Positions 50,359 through 63,450 are shown, counted from the stretch's first letter. The stretch: 64,000 bases of DNA from Kalaharituber pfeilii (GCA_015179045.1 WHUZ01000044.1:310001-374000), one strand, 5' to 3'. Made by a program: numbers and translations. The notes: generated from the letters alone by a model not told the origin.

Positions 50359-53184
50359 TCAACGCCCCGTGACTCCCGTCCGTCGACACCCCCCCGCCCC
50401 GTTTGCCAGTATCCATCGCCTTCTATACCCATCCAGTCCTTTCGCCCCATTCATCAACCAATTGTCGCCACCTCGCTCCTTTGTCAATTCGCCCTTCGCC
50501 TTCAACACTTCTCCCTCACCACTGTCGCTTTCAACATCTTCAACTCCTCTCTTTTGTTCCACAGCACGCTCTCGCATTTCCTCCAGCATTGCAAGCCGGT
50601 ATGAATACTCTCTCTCTTCAACCGCTAAGCTATTTTGGGCTCCCAGCTCATCCAGTTTCTCAATCAAGGATTCGCTTCGAAGGACATCATCGACCAAATC
50701 ATCTACTTCTCCTCTTCGAGCCTCGAACCCTAGAAATAGTTGACTAGGGGAGTATCCATGTGGTAGTTTCCGGTTATCAAGTGATAGGACAAGGTCTTCC
50801 AAATGGCGATCCCAGTATGATAGGTCTGCCGGATGATGCAACACTGCCGCCCTCAGACCCTTCAAAACCATCTGCACATATCGCTCTGCAAGCTCCACAC
50901 TTCGTGGGTTGGTAATAGGTGCAGTGAATACCTTTACTCCCTTTTCCTTTAACAACTGCTGGAGAGGTCCTTTGACAAAGTGGCTCCTATTGTCGAAATA
51001 CATAGCTCTAGGCCATCCAAATTTCCGTCCAATCTCCTCTTGCACAAATCTGGCAGCACTGGCTCCATCGCTTCTAATGGCTGTCCTCGCGAAAAGAAAC
51101 CTTGAGAAATAATCTACTTCCAGAATGATATAGCGGGCTCCAAAGTCTTCTGCAATTGGCCGAATCACACCTGCGAAGTCCAGACCCAGCATATCCATTG
51201 GCTGAAGTTGGAGGATTGGTATCAGCTCCATTGAACGCTGAATCGGTCCCAGTTGCTGACAAGCATCACATGAGCCACACCATTCCACGATATCCTTCAT
51301 CCGAGTTGGCCAGTAATATCCTTCAGGAACACACCATGAGATAGTGCCATTCTTCTCGACGTATCCCAGTCCCACTTCTCCTTTCTTCTCTATTAATGTG
51401 AATTTCGACGCCTTCTTTTTTACCATCCTTTCCTTTCTTCCATCCATCCTCTTCTCTTTTATTATTCCTGTTAGCTTATACCAGACAATCTCCCCATACC
51501 ATATCTCACTGATCCACTTTCCCCATTTCTCTATCTCCTCTTGGACCCTCATCTCTTCTTTTTCTTCCCCTTTCCCCTTAACAATATCAATCATCCTTCT
51601 ACCTCCAGTATTTCTTTGTATCACCTCAACTATGGACACAGTTATTGAAGTTCTCCACTCAGCATCCTGATCTGCATACTTTCCTGGCTCCAACCATCTC
51701 TGTACACCCTCCGGCAGTCTCGACAATCCATCAGCTATCTTCACATCTCCACTGTCTACATGCCTTATTTCTAAATCAAATTCAGAAAGGATTTCTTGCC
51801 ACTCTGCCAATCTTCCTCTAACCCCGTCTCCTGACAACACTCTCCAAATAGCTGGGGAATCAATATAAACAACAATAGGAAACATGCTACCAAGGATACG
51901 CCACTTCACACTCTCCAAACACCTAACCTCTTCCAATACTTCTCTCTCCTCTCTTGAGTATCTCCCTTCTGCTCCTTTATATGGCTCAGAGATATAATCA
52001 ATTACTAGCTCTTTTCTTTTTGGGTATAGTTTTTTTCCATTCTTTATCCTTTTTTCCATCCCCTTATCCAGTTCAATCTCATCTATCTCATCCAGTTGAA
52101 ATAGCACTCCTCCCAGCCCTCTTTCAGAAACTGTAACTGACAGATAGAACCTCTTATCTCTTGATGTTCCAAATAGGTTCACTTCTCCAATCGCCAATTT
52201 GATATAATCAAAGGATTTTTGCTGCTCTTTTCCCCACTCAAACTTTTCTAATACCTTTCTTCTTTTTGGTTCTCTTCTTTCCTTCACTTTTCCTCCTTTC
52301 TCTATCTTTTCCCATTTCCATACTGCTGCTTCCTTCATTATCTTTATATGGTTACTTCTCCCTGGGACAAAGTTCTTTAGGTATGTCACCATGTATATAA
52401 ATGATTCCAACTTTTGCCATGTTGATAGGATAGGAAATTCAAGAATAAAATCCATTTTCTTCCTTGCAGGTGTCCGCACACAACGTCCATCTGAATCAAC
52501 TCCCATTCGTTATCTAAGTGGGCCTATCTCTGGCAGAAAGAAGCCCGTTTTTGATGCCATAACCATAAATAGGTCAGTAGAGCAGAGGTCATCATCAACA
52601 AAATACTCAAATGATCTCTCTTGGCCTTCTCTGTCCCAGATTCGATTCTTTGCCCGGTGTGGTTTTGCTCCCCAATATGTTGGTATAGAGTGAATTACCA
52701 GGTCTGTTTTTGGCATTTCACTTTGGCTGGTAACAAACAGATCTCTCCAGGTATAGAGTATTCGTTTCGCATATCTTGCCTCCTCAAGCATCAAGTGGGA
52801 TCCGATTCTCACTTCACATTTCTCAAACCACTCCTCAATCATCTCTTGATTAGATGAGTCCACTTCTTGTCGAAACTCTTGGGGCCTTCTTTTCACTGGA
52901 AAACCTCTCTCCTTCCACCCAAATATATCTTCTTCATTCACAGCTGTTACCATTTCCACCACCGGCACTGACTTTTTCCAGTTGTTACAAACCTTGTTCA
53001 CTCCTTCAAAAAACTCTCTTGTCCATCTCAGTTGTTTATGCAAGGGTATAAACAACTCTTCCCTGTCTCCCCAACTCCACTTGCATCTTTCACACTCTCT
53101 TCTAAGGCAACTTTTTTCTTCAACAACATACCCACTCCCTTTTACATAGAATCGGCGGCAATCTCTGCTGTCTTCATCTCTCAC
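50359..53184 (-). pseudogene. Gypsy pol remnant (partial RT, RNase H, integrase)
   Basis: The upstream part has DLFVTSQSEMPKTDLVIHSI, the usual entry to gypsy reverse transcriptase, but jumps almost directly to FEYFVDDDLCSTD, the catalytic YVDD-like site. The fingers and much of the palm are missing. A stop separates it from the main frame near 52507. Next come the RT connection (FIYMVTYLKNFVPG), RNase H (FYLSVTVSERGLGGVLFQ ... IRHVDSGDVKIADGLSRL), a zinc-binding region with CGSCDACQQLGP, and integrase core LDFAGV, YFDNRSHF, VELAERYVQ with the D, D, E positions. With the RT deletion it cannot reverse transcribe. Confidence 0.88.
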
Positions 53185-53266
53185 TCTGCTAGCTTCTTCT
53201 TCCTCTAATTTTATTTCTTTCTCTTCTCTAATATTTTCAGATTGTCTTTCATATCTAGGATCAGGT

Positions 53267-53505
53267 TGTTACGGGTTGCAACCGACCGTCTTGCAAACCG
53301 TTGCACCAAAAGGTAGAACTACCGGTGACCCCTGGTAGTACGGTCGGGATATATAGGAGTATCCATGCATACGGGCTCTTGGTACCGGTTCGCGCCAGGT
53401 CTTCAGGCATAGCAGGGGTGGGCCGGTCACATGACCTCGTAGCTCACTGCATTTTAGCCCTGCTCTGGGTACGCTCGCATACCGCCATGTCATACCGTCA
53501 TGACA
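53267..53505. mobile_element. Solo LTR nested in gypsy element
   Basis: TGTTACGGGTTGCAACC ... CCGTCATGACA, 239 bp, with a 5 bp target duplication CAGGT (53262-53266, 53506-53510). TG...CA ends and 5 bp target are typical of an LTR. No internal region, so it was left by LTR-LTR recombination. It belongs to a different family from the host gypsy element. Confidence 0.88.
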
Positions 53506-53510
53506 CAGGT

Positions 53511-55130
53511 ATAAAAGGTCTTTCTTCTGGCAGTTGGACTTGATCACCCGGCCTCAGTACTTGAGAAAAGTGGTTTTCCTTTTCTGGACTCTCAACTCTT
53601 TGTCTTCTTCTATTCGGACCAGCTTCTTCATCACTTATCTCTTCCACTCTTGGTCGTTTATCTACCATGGCTAACAGCTGTGCTTTCTCTTCAAGTGTCA
53701 GTCTATCGATCATACTTACCAATTTTTCTCTATTATCTATTATTTCTATCACATTTGCCTCCATTCTTCCACTTTCCTTTTCTAGCTCCTTTGAGTCATG
53801 GTAATAGCTAACTGCTGCTGCTGCAGCTATTGGTATTGAAGGAGGTTGTACACCACTCATAGGTAATCCTCCCGTTTGCCTACTATTAGCTCCAAATTGT
53901 CCTCCTATCTGTCCCATCCTCTCTCGTCTAAGTTCTGCATTTCTAGAGATAATATTTCGCAATTTAGCTTGTTCTTCTTCAGGTAAGGGGTTACCATTGC
54001 ATGAGTAAGATAAGTGCCCCTTTCCTCCACATCGAGTACAAGTTTTATTTTCATCTCTATTCTGTTGCCATCCTTGGAGCCCAACTGGTCCCATCTGTCT
54101 ACCTCTATAGTTTCCTCCATTCCTTAATTCTTATACAGTTTCCATCATCATTGATGCTATTCTTTCCATTCGCTCCTGTGACTTTATAAGCTCCTTCAAG
54201 TTGTATGAGTCCATACCATCTGTCTCACTTCCTGACTGACTATCCTTTTCTTGAGATGGTGTCTTTATTATGTCTTGTCCTCGTCTACCTTTAATACTTT
54301 TCTGAAAAGCACTAATAGCTTCCTCTAAGGTACAGTCATCTTCCAACGTAGAGCTAACAGCTATTCGCACCATACCATTAGCAATACCTGCTAAAAAATT
54401 AGTTCTTAGAGTCTCATCATGTTGATTTCCTAGGATAGCATTTAGTTCATATGTCTTTTCAATATACTCTTCATCAGAAAGGTGTCCTTGATTTAGGTGC
54501 TGCATTTCATTTCATGCCTTAGTGAGTTCATTAGATGCTCTTGTTCTTCTCACTGGAAATCGACGTTTTATTGATGCAAGAGCAGCTTCTACTGTATTTC
54601 TTGCTATAGTAGGAAGTTTAGTCCACCACTGCTTAGCCTTCCCTTCAAGTAGGTTTTTTTACTATAGTCAGCTTTGTTCTTTCCAAATAAGCAGTATTAC
54701 CTTCCATTCCTATACTTCCTTCCATGAGTGAAAAATATGCTTCTACTGACTCAACAAAGTCAGTAACTGATTCACCTGGGTTTCCACCAAACTTCTCCGG
54801 TTTAGCTAACTTCATCATATATCCCATATTACCAGTACTTGGAGAATCATTTTGACGAATCATATTGATAGGATTAGATGTAGATCCTCTCTCCATCGGT
54901 TCAGGTTTCATGTGAGAGATATTAGTTGAGTTAGTAGTTTTATCTTGACTTTGTTGAATTTGGGAACTATAATTATTTTGACTACTATTAGCTTCACTCT
55001 GTAGCTGGGATGGATTACCAGTGATCCTATAGTATTTCCACTCTAGAGGTTGCTTAGTCCTATATTCTCGTTCCAATATCTTATCTCTCCTTTGAACTGC
55101 CTGTTCAAATAGTTTGAGAGCTTCACGCTG
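53511..55130 (-). pseudogene. Gypsy gag remnant
   Basis: Minus-strand segments in order: KLAKPEKFGGNPGESVTDFV with a capsid-like start; a one-base shift at an A7 run near 54655; LEGKAKQWWTKLPTIARNTV; a TGA in place of a likely Trp codon near 54514; NEMQHLNQGHLSDEEYIEK; a stop near 54131; then zinc knuckle CTRCGGKGHLSYSC (CX2CX4HX4C). The protease was not recognised. The solo LTR at 53267 interrupts the link to pol. Confidence 0.85.
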
Positions 55131-55277
55131 CCTTGGACTTTCCAGGGTTGCAGTTTCAGAATAATCAGATCAGGGATCAAAAGGCTCAACCGAAACGAAA
55201 TCGAAATCGAAGGTATTCGACGCTGTTATCCTACCCTGTTTCTTGTCTTGAAGAAGCCTTCCTAGGACCGCCAAATC

Positions 55278-55446
55278 TGTGGAAGGGTTTTCTTCGTTAA
55301 CAAGAAATTTTGTATTATTCAGTGTAGGTTGATTTCCTCAGAATCTCTCGTGCGTCCCCCCTCTCATACATACATGACCTACCCCCCCACTTACCGGTTT
55401 CGGCAATCAGCCTGCTTCCGGTAACATGCTTGTACGCGCCGCCACA
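55278..55446 (-). repeat. 5' LTR of the gypsy element
   Basis: Same sequence as 50020-50187 apart from one T/C, one C/T and one additional C in a C run. It is followed on the minus strand by the possible primer-binding site. Confidence 0.93.
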
Positions 55447-55449
55447 GTA

Positions 55450-57438
55450 CTGTACCAAAAAGTGTGGTATTATTACTTCGGTATGCATCGTAGCTTAACA
55501 GAACCACCACATTACATTAGTGAATTTCAAATTCAAAAATTGCCAGCTATAAATAAAGCCGACTTGGCGTACATACACTTTTTCCGAATTTATTCGGTAT
55601 TGTCTGCATTACATACTGTGCAGTTTGTAAAATATGCCTAAATCTTATAGTGCTAGCACAACCATAGCCATTTCGTAATGTGCTTTGTACTAAATTGAAT
55701 ATTATTATTATTACATATGGTATTCATACACTTTGCTGTGCAATCTCTATAGACAAGTATCTAGAATTATAATAGCACATAAGAATAAGAACGGAACTCT
55801 ATAGTACTCAATGTGTATTAACTAATAGGTCATTATACTACCATGAAACGTCCTTGATTTTAGTAACAAAATGAAATCTACCAGGTTTAATATACTTCAG
55901 TGGCAAAATAATCCGTGCAATATCATTCCCTAAATCTATACTTTGTTGAGTATATACATGGTAAGATGCAGCCCAAAATTCCTCTTCTGCCACTTGCTGG
56001 AGAACGATCTGTATTAAGAATAGCAGCACCCCCCCTTCCCCCTCTAGCCGATACAGCAGTATTTCTAACTCTAACCGGTGGTATGTTTCTAGCACCTTGT
56101 ATATTGGGGGCTCCACGACCTAGGTTTGATCTCTGGTTGCCTCTCATTGGATTTTGAAAGTCAAGCTATTTTTGAGTGTGTCTATGAAGGCGTATTTCTG
56201 CTGAGCGAAGTGAAATCTGATAGGGTCCAGGGCAGAGAGAGAGCAATTCAGAAGTGACTGACTCTCCTACCAGCATGGCAGGTAGCCGATTCCTGATGTT
56301 AACTTCCATTTTTGGTAATATACATTCCGCAGGCCTATAGACTACCATATCAATCTACAGGGCTTTCATACCCGCTTATAAGGCCTTTCCAATACCTCTT
56401 TCATTCAGCACTTCTCCTCAACAAACCTTCTTCACAAGAAGTGTTCTATATAAAAGATTTATAAGAAATGAGCAGTTGGTCTTTATATTACTCATCCCTT
56501 TATACTTTTTTATAAATTAAACTAACAACAAGTCATGATACTCATTTAGGGTTCCTTGACTGTCGCATATCGCCTGCATCTACCGACTACTCTATCTACA
56601 GTTGCAGTGAGCTTATAACAGTCTTTCTATCCTTTAGTCTTTGAGGTGTTAGCTTAACAGATATTGAAATTATAAAGGTTCCAATCATTCTGTGAGGTAT
56701 CTTCATCACTATTGTCAAGAATATACCACTAATAAGATTACAGCCCTCCGTTCTGAGCCTATCCTCCTCTGTTCTGAAGTCTATTATAGCCCTTCGTTTT
56801 GAGCCTACTATTTATGCTCAAACAAGGTAGCCAATGTCATTGAGACTCAAACGTGTTCTTTACTATATGTAATCTTACTCAAATATACTCTTCACTATAT
56901 GTACTCTTGCTTAAACGCATTCTTCACTATATATACTGTTCTTCAAATGTACTTACTATTAAACGTACTATACACATAACGTACTCTCTGTTTATTATAC
57001 TCCATTGCATCTGTATTGCATGCACAGTGTAATACACATTAAATGTATTGTCATTTTACTATAGTTGAAATTAAACGAAGTTCAGACTAACCATATACTT
57101 GCTAATGGGTAATGTACTTAAAGCGAGAATACCATATGTATGTGGAAGTAGAAAATGTAAAATGAATGATACAACCTAAGGTACATTCAGAATAGATACC
57201 AAAGTTGCACATGTACGTATTCCACCCATTACAGGATTCAAATGAAATTGTTGGGATTATAGTATCAGTCTATACTAATTCATGAAATACGTACTCACAA
57301 GATACAAGATTCTTGCCAAGAAATTATTGTACTAATACATGGATTAAATCGTGAAAGTCAATTAATACCCGATTAGCATGATAACCTTATCACAACCAGA
57401 TCAAAACTATAGCAATAACACCACACTTTTTGGTACAG
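55450..57438. mobile_element. TA-flanked DNA element, Tc1/mariner-like ends, copy-2-specific
   Basis: CTGTACCAAAAAGTGTGGT is perfectly inverted at the two ends (27 bp with two mismatches overall). The target is TA (50017-50018 and 57439-57440); the empty site in copy 1 is TA at 16176-16177. The first base of the left end is duplicated around the gypsy element at 50019 and 55450. About 2 kb internal, with repeated TCAAACGTACTC/ACTATATGTACTC words at 56800-57000. Minus-strand frames at 55838-56348 (GAPNIQGARNIPPVRVRNTA) are short with a stop between. No DDE transposase was recognised, so it is non-autonomous. Confidence 0.85.
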
Positions 57439-57750
57439 TAGATATGGGTGGCATTTTAGTCAAAATCAGTTTCTGTTTTCGAAGTCAAGGGTGCAACTAG
57501 CATATTCAGTAGTGTAGCTTGCACAAGTGTATAACATCAGTGCCAACAAATGCTGTTCTCATGGACTATGGAGCATCCTTGTAGCTATTCAGCATTTTTT
57601 TTTTTTTTTTTTTTTAATATCAGTACTCACATAGCTGTTCAGGAGCTAGAGCTACAAATCCGGACCGAGAAGATTTTTGTGCCCTTTTCCTTGGCCACAT
57701 TATCCTGCATTACAAATCTCAACCAATGCCAAGATCCATATTGATTACCC

Positions 57751-58592
57751 TTTTTTTTTTTTTTTTTTGAGTCACGTAACCCTGCATACAGGCTACAGCT
57801 TATGGCAGGGACCCATATACCCGGGCCAGGTTTGGAACAACTAACTACGGAATCTACATACACACCTTGAGCACCCAGTGTCCGTGGGGGAGGTCGGCAG
57901 TGGTAGCGGAGGTGGTGGGAAGAACAGCGACGGTTTTCGACGGGAAGGTGAGGGGAGTGAGAAGAGCACTGGAGAGTGCACCGGAGGAAGTACCGGTCCT
58001 GATTTGTCTGGATTCGAAAGCCGCTGTCATGGCGATTCAGAAGGCGGGCAGGGAGGGAAGGGGAAAGACGGAGGATGTGAGAAGGGTGGTGAATGCAGTG
58101 GCGAGGAGAAAGAGGAAGGGAGGGATGCAAAAATGTTATGGGTAAAAGCTCATATCGGAATCGCAGGCAACGAGAAGGCAGATGAGATGGCAAAGAAGGG
58201 GATGGCGCAGAAGGGGAGGGAGGTGGCCACCGGGAGCGGGGTGCGCCAGAGAGTTAAGGCATGGAGAAATGAGAAGAGGGAGGTAAGAGGGTATGGGGGA
58301 CGGAAGTCCATGTTATGGAACAGAGCGGCGGTGTCCAACTTCACGGCCATGCGCCTGGAAAGAGGGAGGTGCAGGGCATCGTTGAAGAGGATAGGAGTGG
58401 CGGAATCGGAGAAGTGCAGCTGCGGGAAGGTCCAGACGGGGGAGCACCTAGCATTCCAGTGCAGTCAGCAGAGGTTTCGTCCAGAAGGCTTTAGAGAATG
58501 GGGGGACATGGAGAAGAACGGGAAAAGGACGGCGTAGAATGGGGAGGAGTGGGATGAGTTGGAAAGGTTCTTTCCCGGGATCAGGTTTTAGA
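57751..58592. mobile_element. LINE-A 3' end with internal inversion (copy 2)
   Basis: Ortholog of 16490-17338. The frameshift between RNase H and VKAHIGIAGNEK is shared. Here ATGSGVRQRVKAWRNEKREV remains in frame with the knuckle CSCGKVQTGEHLAFQC, but a TAG after KNGKRTA near 58535 ends the frame earlier than in copy 1. Confidence 0.8.
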
Positions 58593-58607
58593 AGCGCGCC
58601 GCGCGAT

Positions 58608-61069
58608 TCCCCGACCCGGGTTAGCCTCGGACCAGGCGTTTAATACATGAGTACGTTGCCACTGAAGCGTCTTGGCATATGTGTTATGTAATCAATCTTT
58701 GGTTTGGTGTCTTAATTATGTATATAACGCCTGGAGATTAAGTCGGACCCCCGTTACGATCAGGGGAACGATCAGGGCAGACTAGCAACGATCACACCTT
58801 GCCATCAACACAAACATGAATAACTACACTTTATATATTCTTTTTTGGAAAGAAAGCTTAGATATCTCAATTTTGAGTGTATCTGACTTGACTGTTATAA
58901 TTTATTTCATGTGTGCGAACATAAAATAGTCAGTGAATAAGACTTGAGCAAGTTTACTAGGAGGAAGTGAATACGAGAGCTCATAGAAGTATTCTGGAAT
59001 TGATCATACTGTTTATATATTATAGCTTAATACCTATCAAGTTTCTGATCTTCTCTCTACCTTTGACTACTACTATACTCTATTGAACTGCCATTGTATA
59101 CTGCTATAGTCTACCACTACCGTCATACCCTTTGGCAAGGCCATAACTAAGGTAGTTGTACAGAATTACCCATCCTCCGAACATGACATCATGGTGGCTT
59201 CATCAGCAATAACGGAAATGCGTGGGCGCAGCGTCATGATAATTGGATACGCCCCATACTTCTAACTAGGTCCAACGTCGCGAGTGAGGCCCAGCGCCCC
59301 TACTCCGTATACCGGCATGCTACACAACATTTAACCTTCATGTCTGGATACCTGTAAAGTGACTGATAACGTTATTAATGAGGGGCAACTGACATAGCAC
59401 GTCGGATGTTTACATCAGATGCTAATTTTAGTTACATGTGTGGGCTCAATACCTCATGCACATAATCCTGTCAATATGCTCAATATACCCCAATATCTGA
59501 TGCACACGGTCAATTTGCTTAATACTCCCAATACGCCCACATAGTGTATATCTCATGCGCGCACTCAATGCCAGTGCGCTCGATATGCTCAATTGACCCA
59601 ATATGTTCAACATCTCATGTGCGCTGCAAAAGTGGTCAATTCCCGACTCAGGAATTCATATCCAATATGCTGAATACACTCAAACATGTCCAATATGCCC
59701 AATATGTCCAGTATCTTTACGGCAGTCAATTATCTAAATCTGGCAACATCACAGAATGTATGAGGTGCCCTCACTCCAGCTGTTGGATGTTACGTTAGGC
59801 CGGTTAGCCGGAAAACTACAACGGGATGTTCTGAGCTGTTGATCCAGGTAACCAAGTTGCCAGTTGACACTGCCGGAATGGTCTGAGGCATGAGCTAAGA
59901 CCTCAGTGGCAAGAAATTACACGATGCGCCCATGCGCTGAAAATTACAGTGTTTTTTGATGCAAAAAATGCAACAAGTGTGGCAGAAGTGGATGGCCTGA
60001 GAAGTCCTATCAACAGACCACTTTCCATGCCGCAAGATGCAGCAGAGTGAGCTCAACTTTACAGGTATGCCAGTGCTGAATTTAACAGGCATGGCAGGCC
60101 TCCCTTGACGGCGGGTGATGAGGCAAGATGAGCTGAATTTGACAGGTATGGAAGGTCTCCCTTGATGGTGTAAGAGGTGGAAGAATAAGCCGAATTTGAC
60201 AGGTATGTTAGGTCCTACTCGAGGGCACGAGATGTGGCAACATGAGCTGAATTTGACAGTACAACAGCTCCTATATTATGGTGCAAAATGAGCTCAATTT
60301 GATAGTATGACAGGTCAATACGACGGCGCAACGTATGGCAGAGTGAGCATGCTATATTGATGATGGAGGGTCTGTGTAATAAATCGGTCCGGGTCGGGGT
60401 CGAGATTCGTGGTCTCAGGGGGTCCAGGGTACGGGATCCGGGTACGGGGCGGGCGGCAGGCGCCGGGGCGATTTCACAGCAGATGCAGAGGCAGAGGCAG
60501 AGGCAGAGGCAGAGGCGGTCGGAGCTATGTGATACCGAGAGGTAGATGTATTGAAAGCTAAATACACAACTTGGGTAGAATACAAGTTGTTGCGTGGAGA
60601 GGCAAGAGGGAGGACGGGACCTCTCCGGGCAGGCCAGTCTGGCCTGCCCGCATGCAGGGGTATCGACAGGGGAATGTAGACTACTTAGCCTGCCCGGTTG
60701 CAGAGGTTCTACTAGCCGAAAAATAAGTATCCGGACAGGGAATAAATGCATACCATGCGCTATGCAGTAGTTGGCATAAACTAGCATATTTTCGTACATA
60801 TGCTTGGCTGTGGATGTTTATGAGACCAGTCCAAATTTCGTGGATAGTGTCCAATTTTATTATGTCAGAAGTATCCGGACAGTTCGCCATAGCCCATAGG
60901 GCGGCACGCGATTAATGATATTAAAAAAAAAAAAAGTATCCGGACTGCTGGCATAATGAATTTGGGACTTGCAACACCAACAGTCCTATACCTACATATC
61001 AGGACAAGGAAAATAGATATAAGTCCTCTACTAGGAATATAAAAATGGCACTGCAGGTAACCTTGATAA
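58608..61069. other. Duplicated non-coding sequence, copy 2
   Basis: Counterpart of 17345-19809: dispersed repeat (58608-59160), CAATATGC tract (59440-59740), satellite block (60020-60350), GAGGCA microsatellite (60478-60515) and the type B retroposon (60883-60933). No protein-coding gene was seen. Confidence 0.7.
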
Positions 61070-61078
61070 GCACAGGTT
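61070..61078. other. Empty target site of the MULE
   Basis: A single agcacaggt in continuous TTGATAAGCACAGGTTCAGG; copy 1 has it on both sides of 19819-25447. Confidence 0.93.
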
Positions 61079-61119
61079 CAGGCATTATAATCAAAACTTA
61101 CTATTCTGATAGGTCCTAA

Positions 61120-61480
61120 GATTTCGAGACTGCTCTTCAGGGCTTTTCTAGAAGCTTTTCCAAGGCTATTCCAAGAGCTGTTCCAGGGGCTGTTCCAGAG
61201 GCCATTGAAATACTGTTTGAGAGGCTGTTAGAGCTCAAACGGCCTCCGAAACGGCCTCCGAAGTAGCCTCCGGAACAACCTCTGGAACGACCTCCGGAAC
61301 AACCTCTGGAACGACCTCCGGAACAACCTCAGAACAGCCCCTGAACAGCCTCTGGGACACCCTCTTAAACAGCTGCTCGAACAGCTGCTCGTAGCATGTC
61401 AACACCTACTCAAACAACCTCCGAAACAGCCTCCGCAAAAGCTTCCAGAAAAGCCCCCGGAACAGGCCACAGAAGAGCAC
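61120..61480 (+). repeat. GC-rich minisatellite, copy 2
   Basis: Counterpart of 25500-25830 with an extra ~24 bp unit (CTCTGGAACGACCTCCGGAA) near 61295-61320. Confidence 0.85.
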
Positions 61481-61940
61481 TGCAATAGCAGTGAAAACAA
61501 ATACCTTCATTGTTGTAGATATTATTTTTATTGATAAAAGCAATATTTGGCTATTTGGTATGCGAATATCTCAATGTAGGCCCCAATAGCTACTCTTTTC
61601 TGGGGGCACCTATGAGAATATTATTATCTTACTAAGTATGATACTTGAGTTTTTACCTGACCTCTTTTTCCTGCCGTCCTTATATATACTACCTTGTTCT
61701 TGTGTTCATCCTGCTGCTGTATAATAGGCCCAAATTCATTATGTCAGCTTTCCAGATACTTCTAACATAATAGAATTTGGACAATCTATCACGAATTGGA
61801 CTAGTCTCATAGATATCCATAGCCAAGCATACTAACATATGCTTGTTTAGACCAAATGCTGCTTATCGCATAATATGCATTTATCCCCTGTCCGGATACT
61901 GATTTTTTCGGCTAGCACAGGGGACGGCACAGGTCTTCAG

Positions 61941-61943
61941 ATT
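61941..61943. other. Empty target site of the 589-bp TIR element
   Basis: A single att in CTTCAGATTGCATACTAG; copy 1 has att on both sides of 26311-26899. Confidence 0.9.
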
Positions 61944-62370
61944 GCATACTAGACTAAGGTGTATGTATGCTGTCTATAGAGCCAATATATACATACCTCG
62001 CCTCTCATGCATATTTATAAGCCTGGCATGCGATTTGAAGACCTGTGCCGTCCCCCTGTAGATACCTCTGCAACCGGGCAGACTAGTCTACAGTCCCCTG
62101 TCGATACCCCTGCACCCGGGCAGGCCAGTCTGGCCGGCCCGGAGAGGTCCCGGAGGGAGGAGGGGGGAGGGCCTCTTTTATAGAAAGCCCTCGGTGGCAA
62201 ATCCAAGCAAACAAACAAACGAGCAAACAAACAAACGAAGTACATGGAAAACCAAGGAAACGACTGGAAGTACATGGAAGAGGTGCAAGGAGTGCTAGAA
62301 GGAGTATGACGAGTTGCGAGGGGGTCAGGGTCAGCTGAACGTGTACGAGTACTGGCATATAGTATGTTGA

Positions 62371-62435
62371 GTTTTTTTTTTTTTTTTTTTTTTTTTTATA
62401 TCATTACTCGCAGACCGCCCAATGGCTATGGCGAG
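62371..62435 (-). mobile_element. Type B micro-retroposon, copy 2
   Basis: Ortholog of 27362-27426, with ATAGTATGTTGA on both sides. Confidence 0.92.
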
Positions 62436-62509
62436 ATAGTATGTTGATTGCCAGTATAGGACCGGAGCTGGGGTGTCTTGGGCGAGGGGTCCGGGTTGGA
62501 TCATTACAG

Positions 62510-63450
62510 TCTGATAGAGGTGCCGATTTGGTAGAGGTTTACTAATGCATATACATATAGGAGCTACAACTCAACCATCATAAAATAACAGTAATGAGAA
62601 TCAAAGATTAGCTGACAACAATACAGATAGATCATATATGTATTGAACAATCTCTAGATATATATTTTGGAGGATGGAGGAATGTTTGGAAATGATAGCG
62701 GCTGATGGGAAATAGTATTAGATTCTATACCCTCCTCTGTCGTCCTACCACTCCAGCGCATTCACAGATTACACCGTCGTGGGACCTGCCTTACTGGGCA
62801 AATTCAGCTCATTCTGCCAGGTCTCGCACTGTCATATAGTACCAATGATGAGAAGCATGCTATATTGATGATGGGGGCCTAATAGAGGTGCCGATTTGGT
62901 AGAGGTTTACTAATGCATATACATATAGGAGCCACAACTCAAGAATTTTAAAACATCAACCATAAGAATCAAAATTAGTTGAAAACAATACAGATAGATC
63001 ATATAAATATTGAACAATCCCTAGATATATATTTTAGAGGATGGAGGAATGTTTGGAAATGATGGGCGCTGATTGGAAATAGTATTAGATTCTATCCCCT
63101 CCTCTGTCGTCCTACCGCTCCAGCGCATTCTCATCCCGCCGCAGATTATACCGTCGTGGGACCTGCCTTACTGCGCAAATTCTGCTCATTCTGTCAGATC
63201 TCAAACTGTCATATAGGACCGATGATGAGAAGCATGCTATATTGATGATGGGGGGCCTGATAGAGGTGCCGATTTAGTAGAGGTTTACTAATACATGTAC
63301 GTATAGGGCCTACAACTCAAGCATTCAAAAATATCAATAATGAGAGCCAAAGATTAGCTGAGAACAATACAGATAGATCGTATATGTATTGAACAATCTC
63401 TAGATATATATTTTGGAGGATGGAGGAATGTTTTGCAAAGGATGGGGGCT
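62510..63450 (+). repeat. ~200-bp dispersed repeat, three units in copy 2
   Basis: Units begin near 62510, 62880 and 63257. The first two are separated by a spacer (GATTCTATACCCTCCTCTG ... GAGAAGCATGCTATATTG) that is itself repeated, so a ~375 bp block is tandemly duplicated compared with copy 1. The middle unit is more diverged and resembles the inverted copy at 29585-29815 (AATTTTAAAACATCAACC), so conversion from another copy is possible. Confidence 0.8.

Larger units (their letters stand above)
50020..55446 (-). mobile_element. Ty3/gypsy LTR retrotransposon, degenerate inside
   Basis: LTRs at 50020-50187 and 55278-55446 (168 and 169 bp, TGTGGAAGG...GCCACA) differ at about three positions. 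The 4 bp target duplication is GTAC (50016-50019, 55447-55450), lying on the left tip of the TA-flanked element. Minus-strand order is 5' LTR, a possible primer-binding site TGGCGGTCCTAGG four bases after it, gag, pol, then a G-rich polypurine tract AAGGGGGGGAG before the 3' LTR. Integrase follows RNase H, the gypsy order. Confidence 0.93.
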
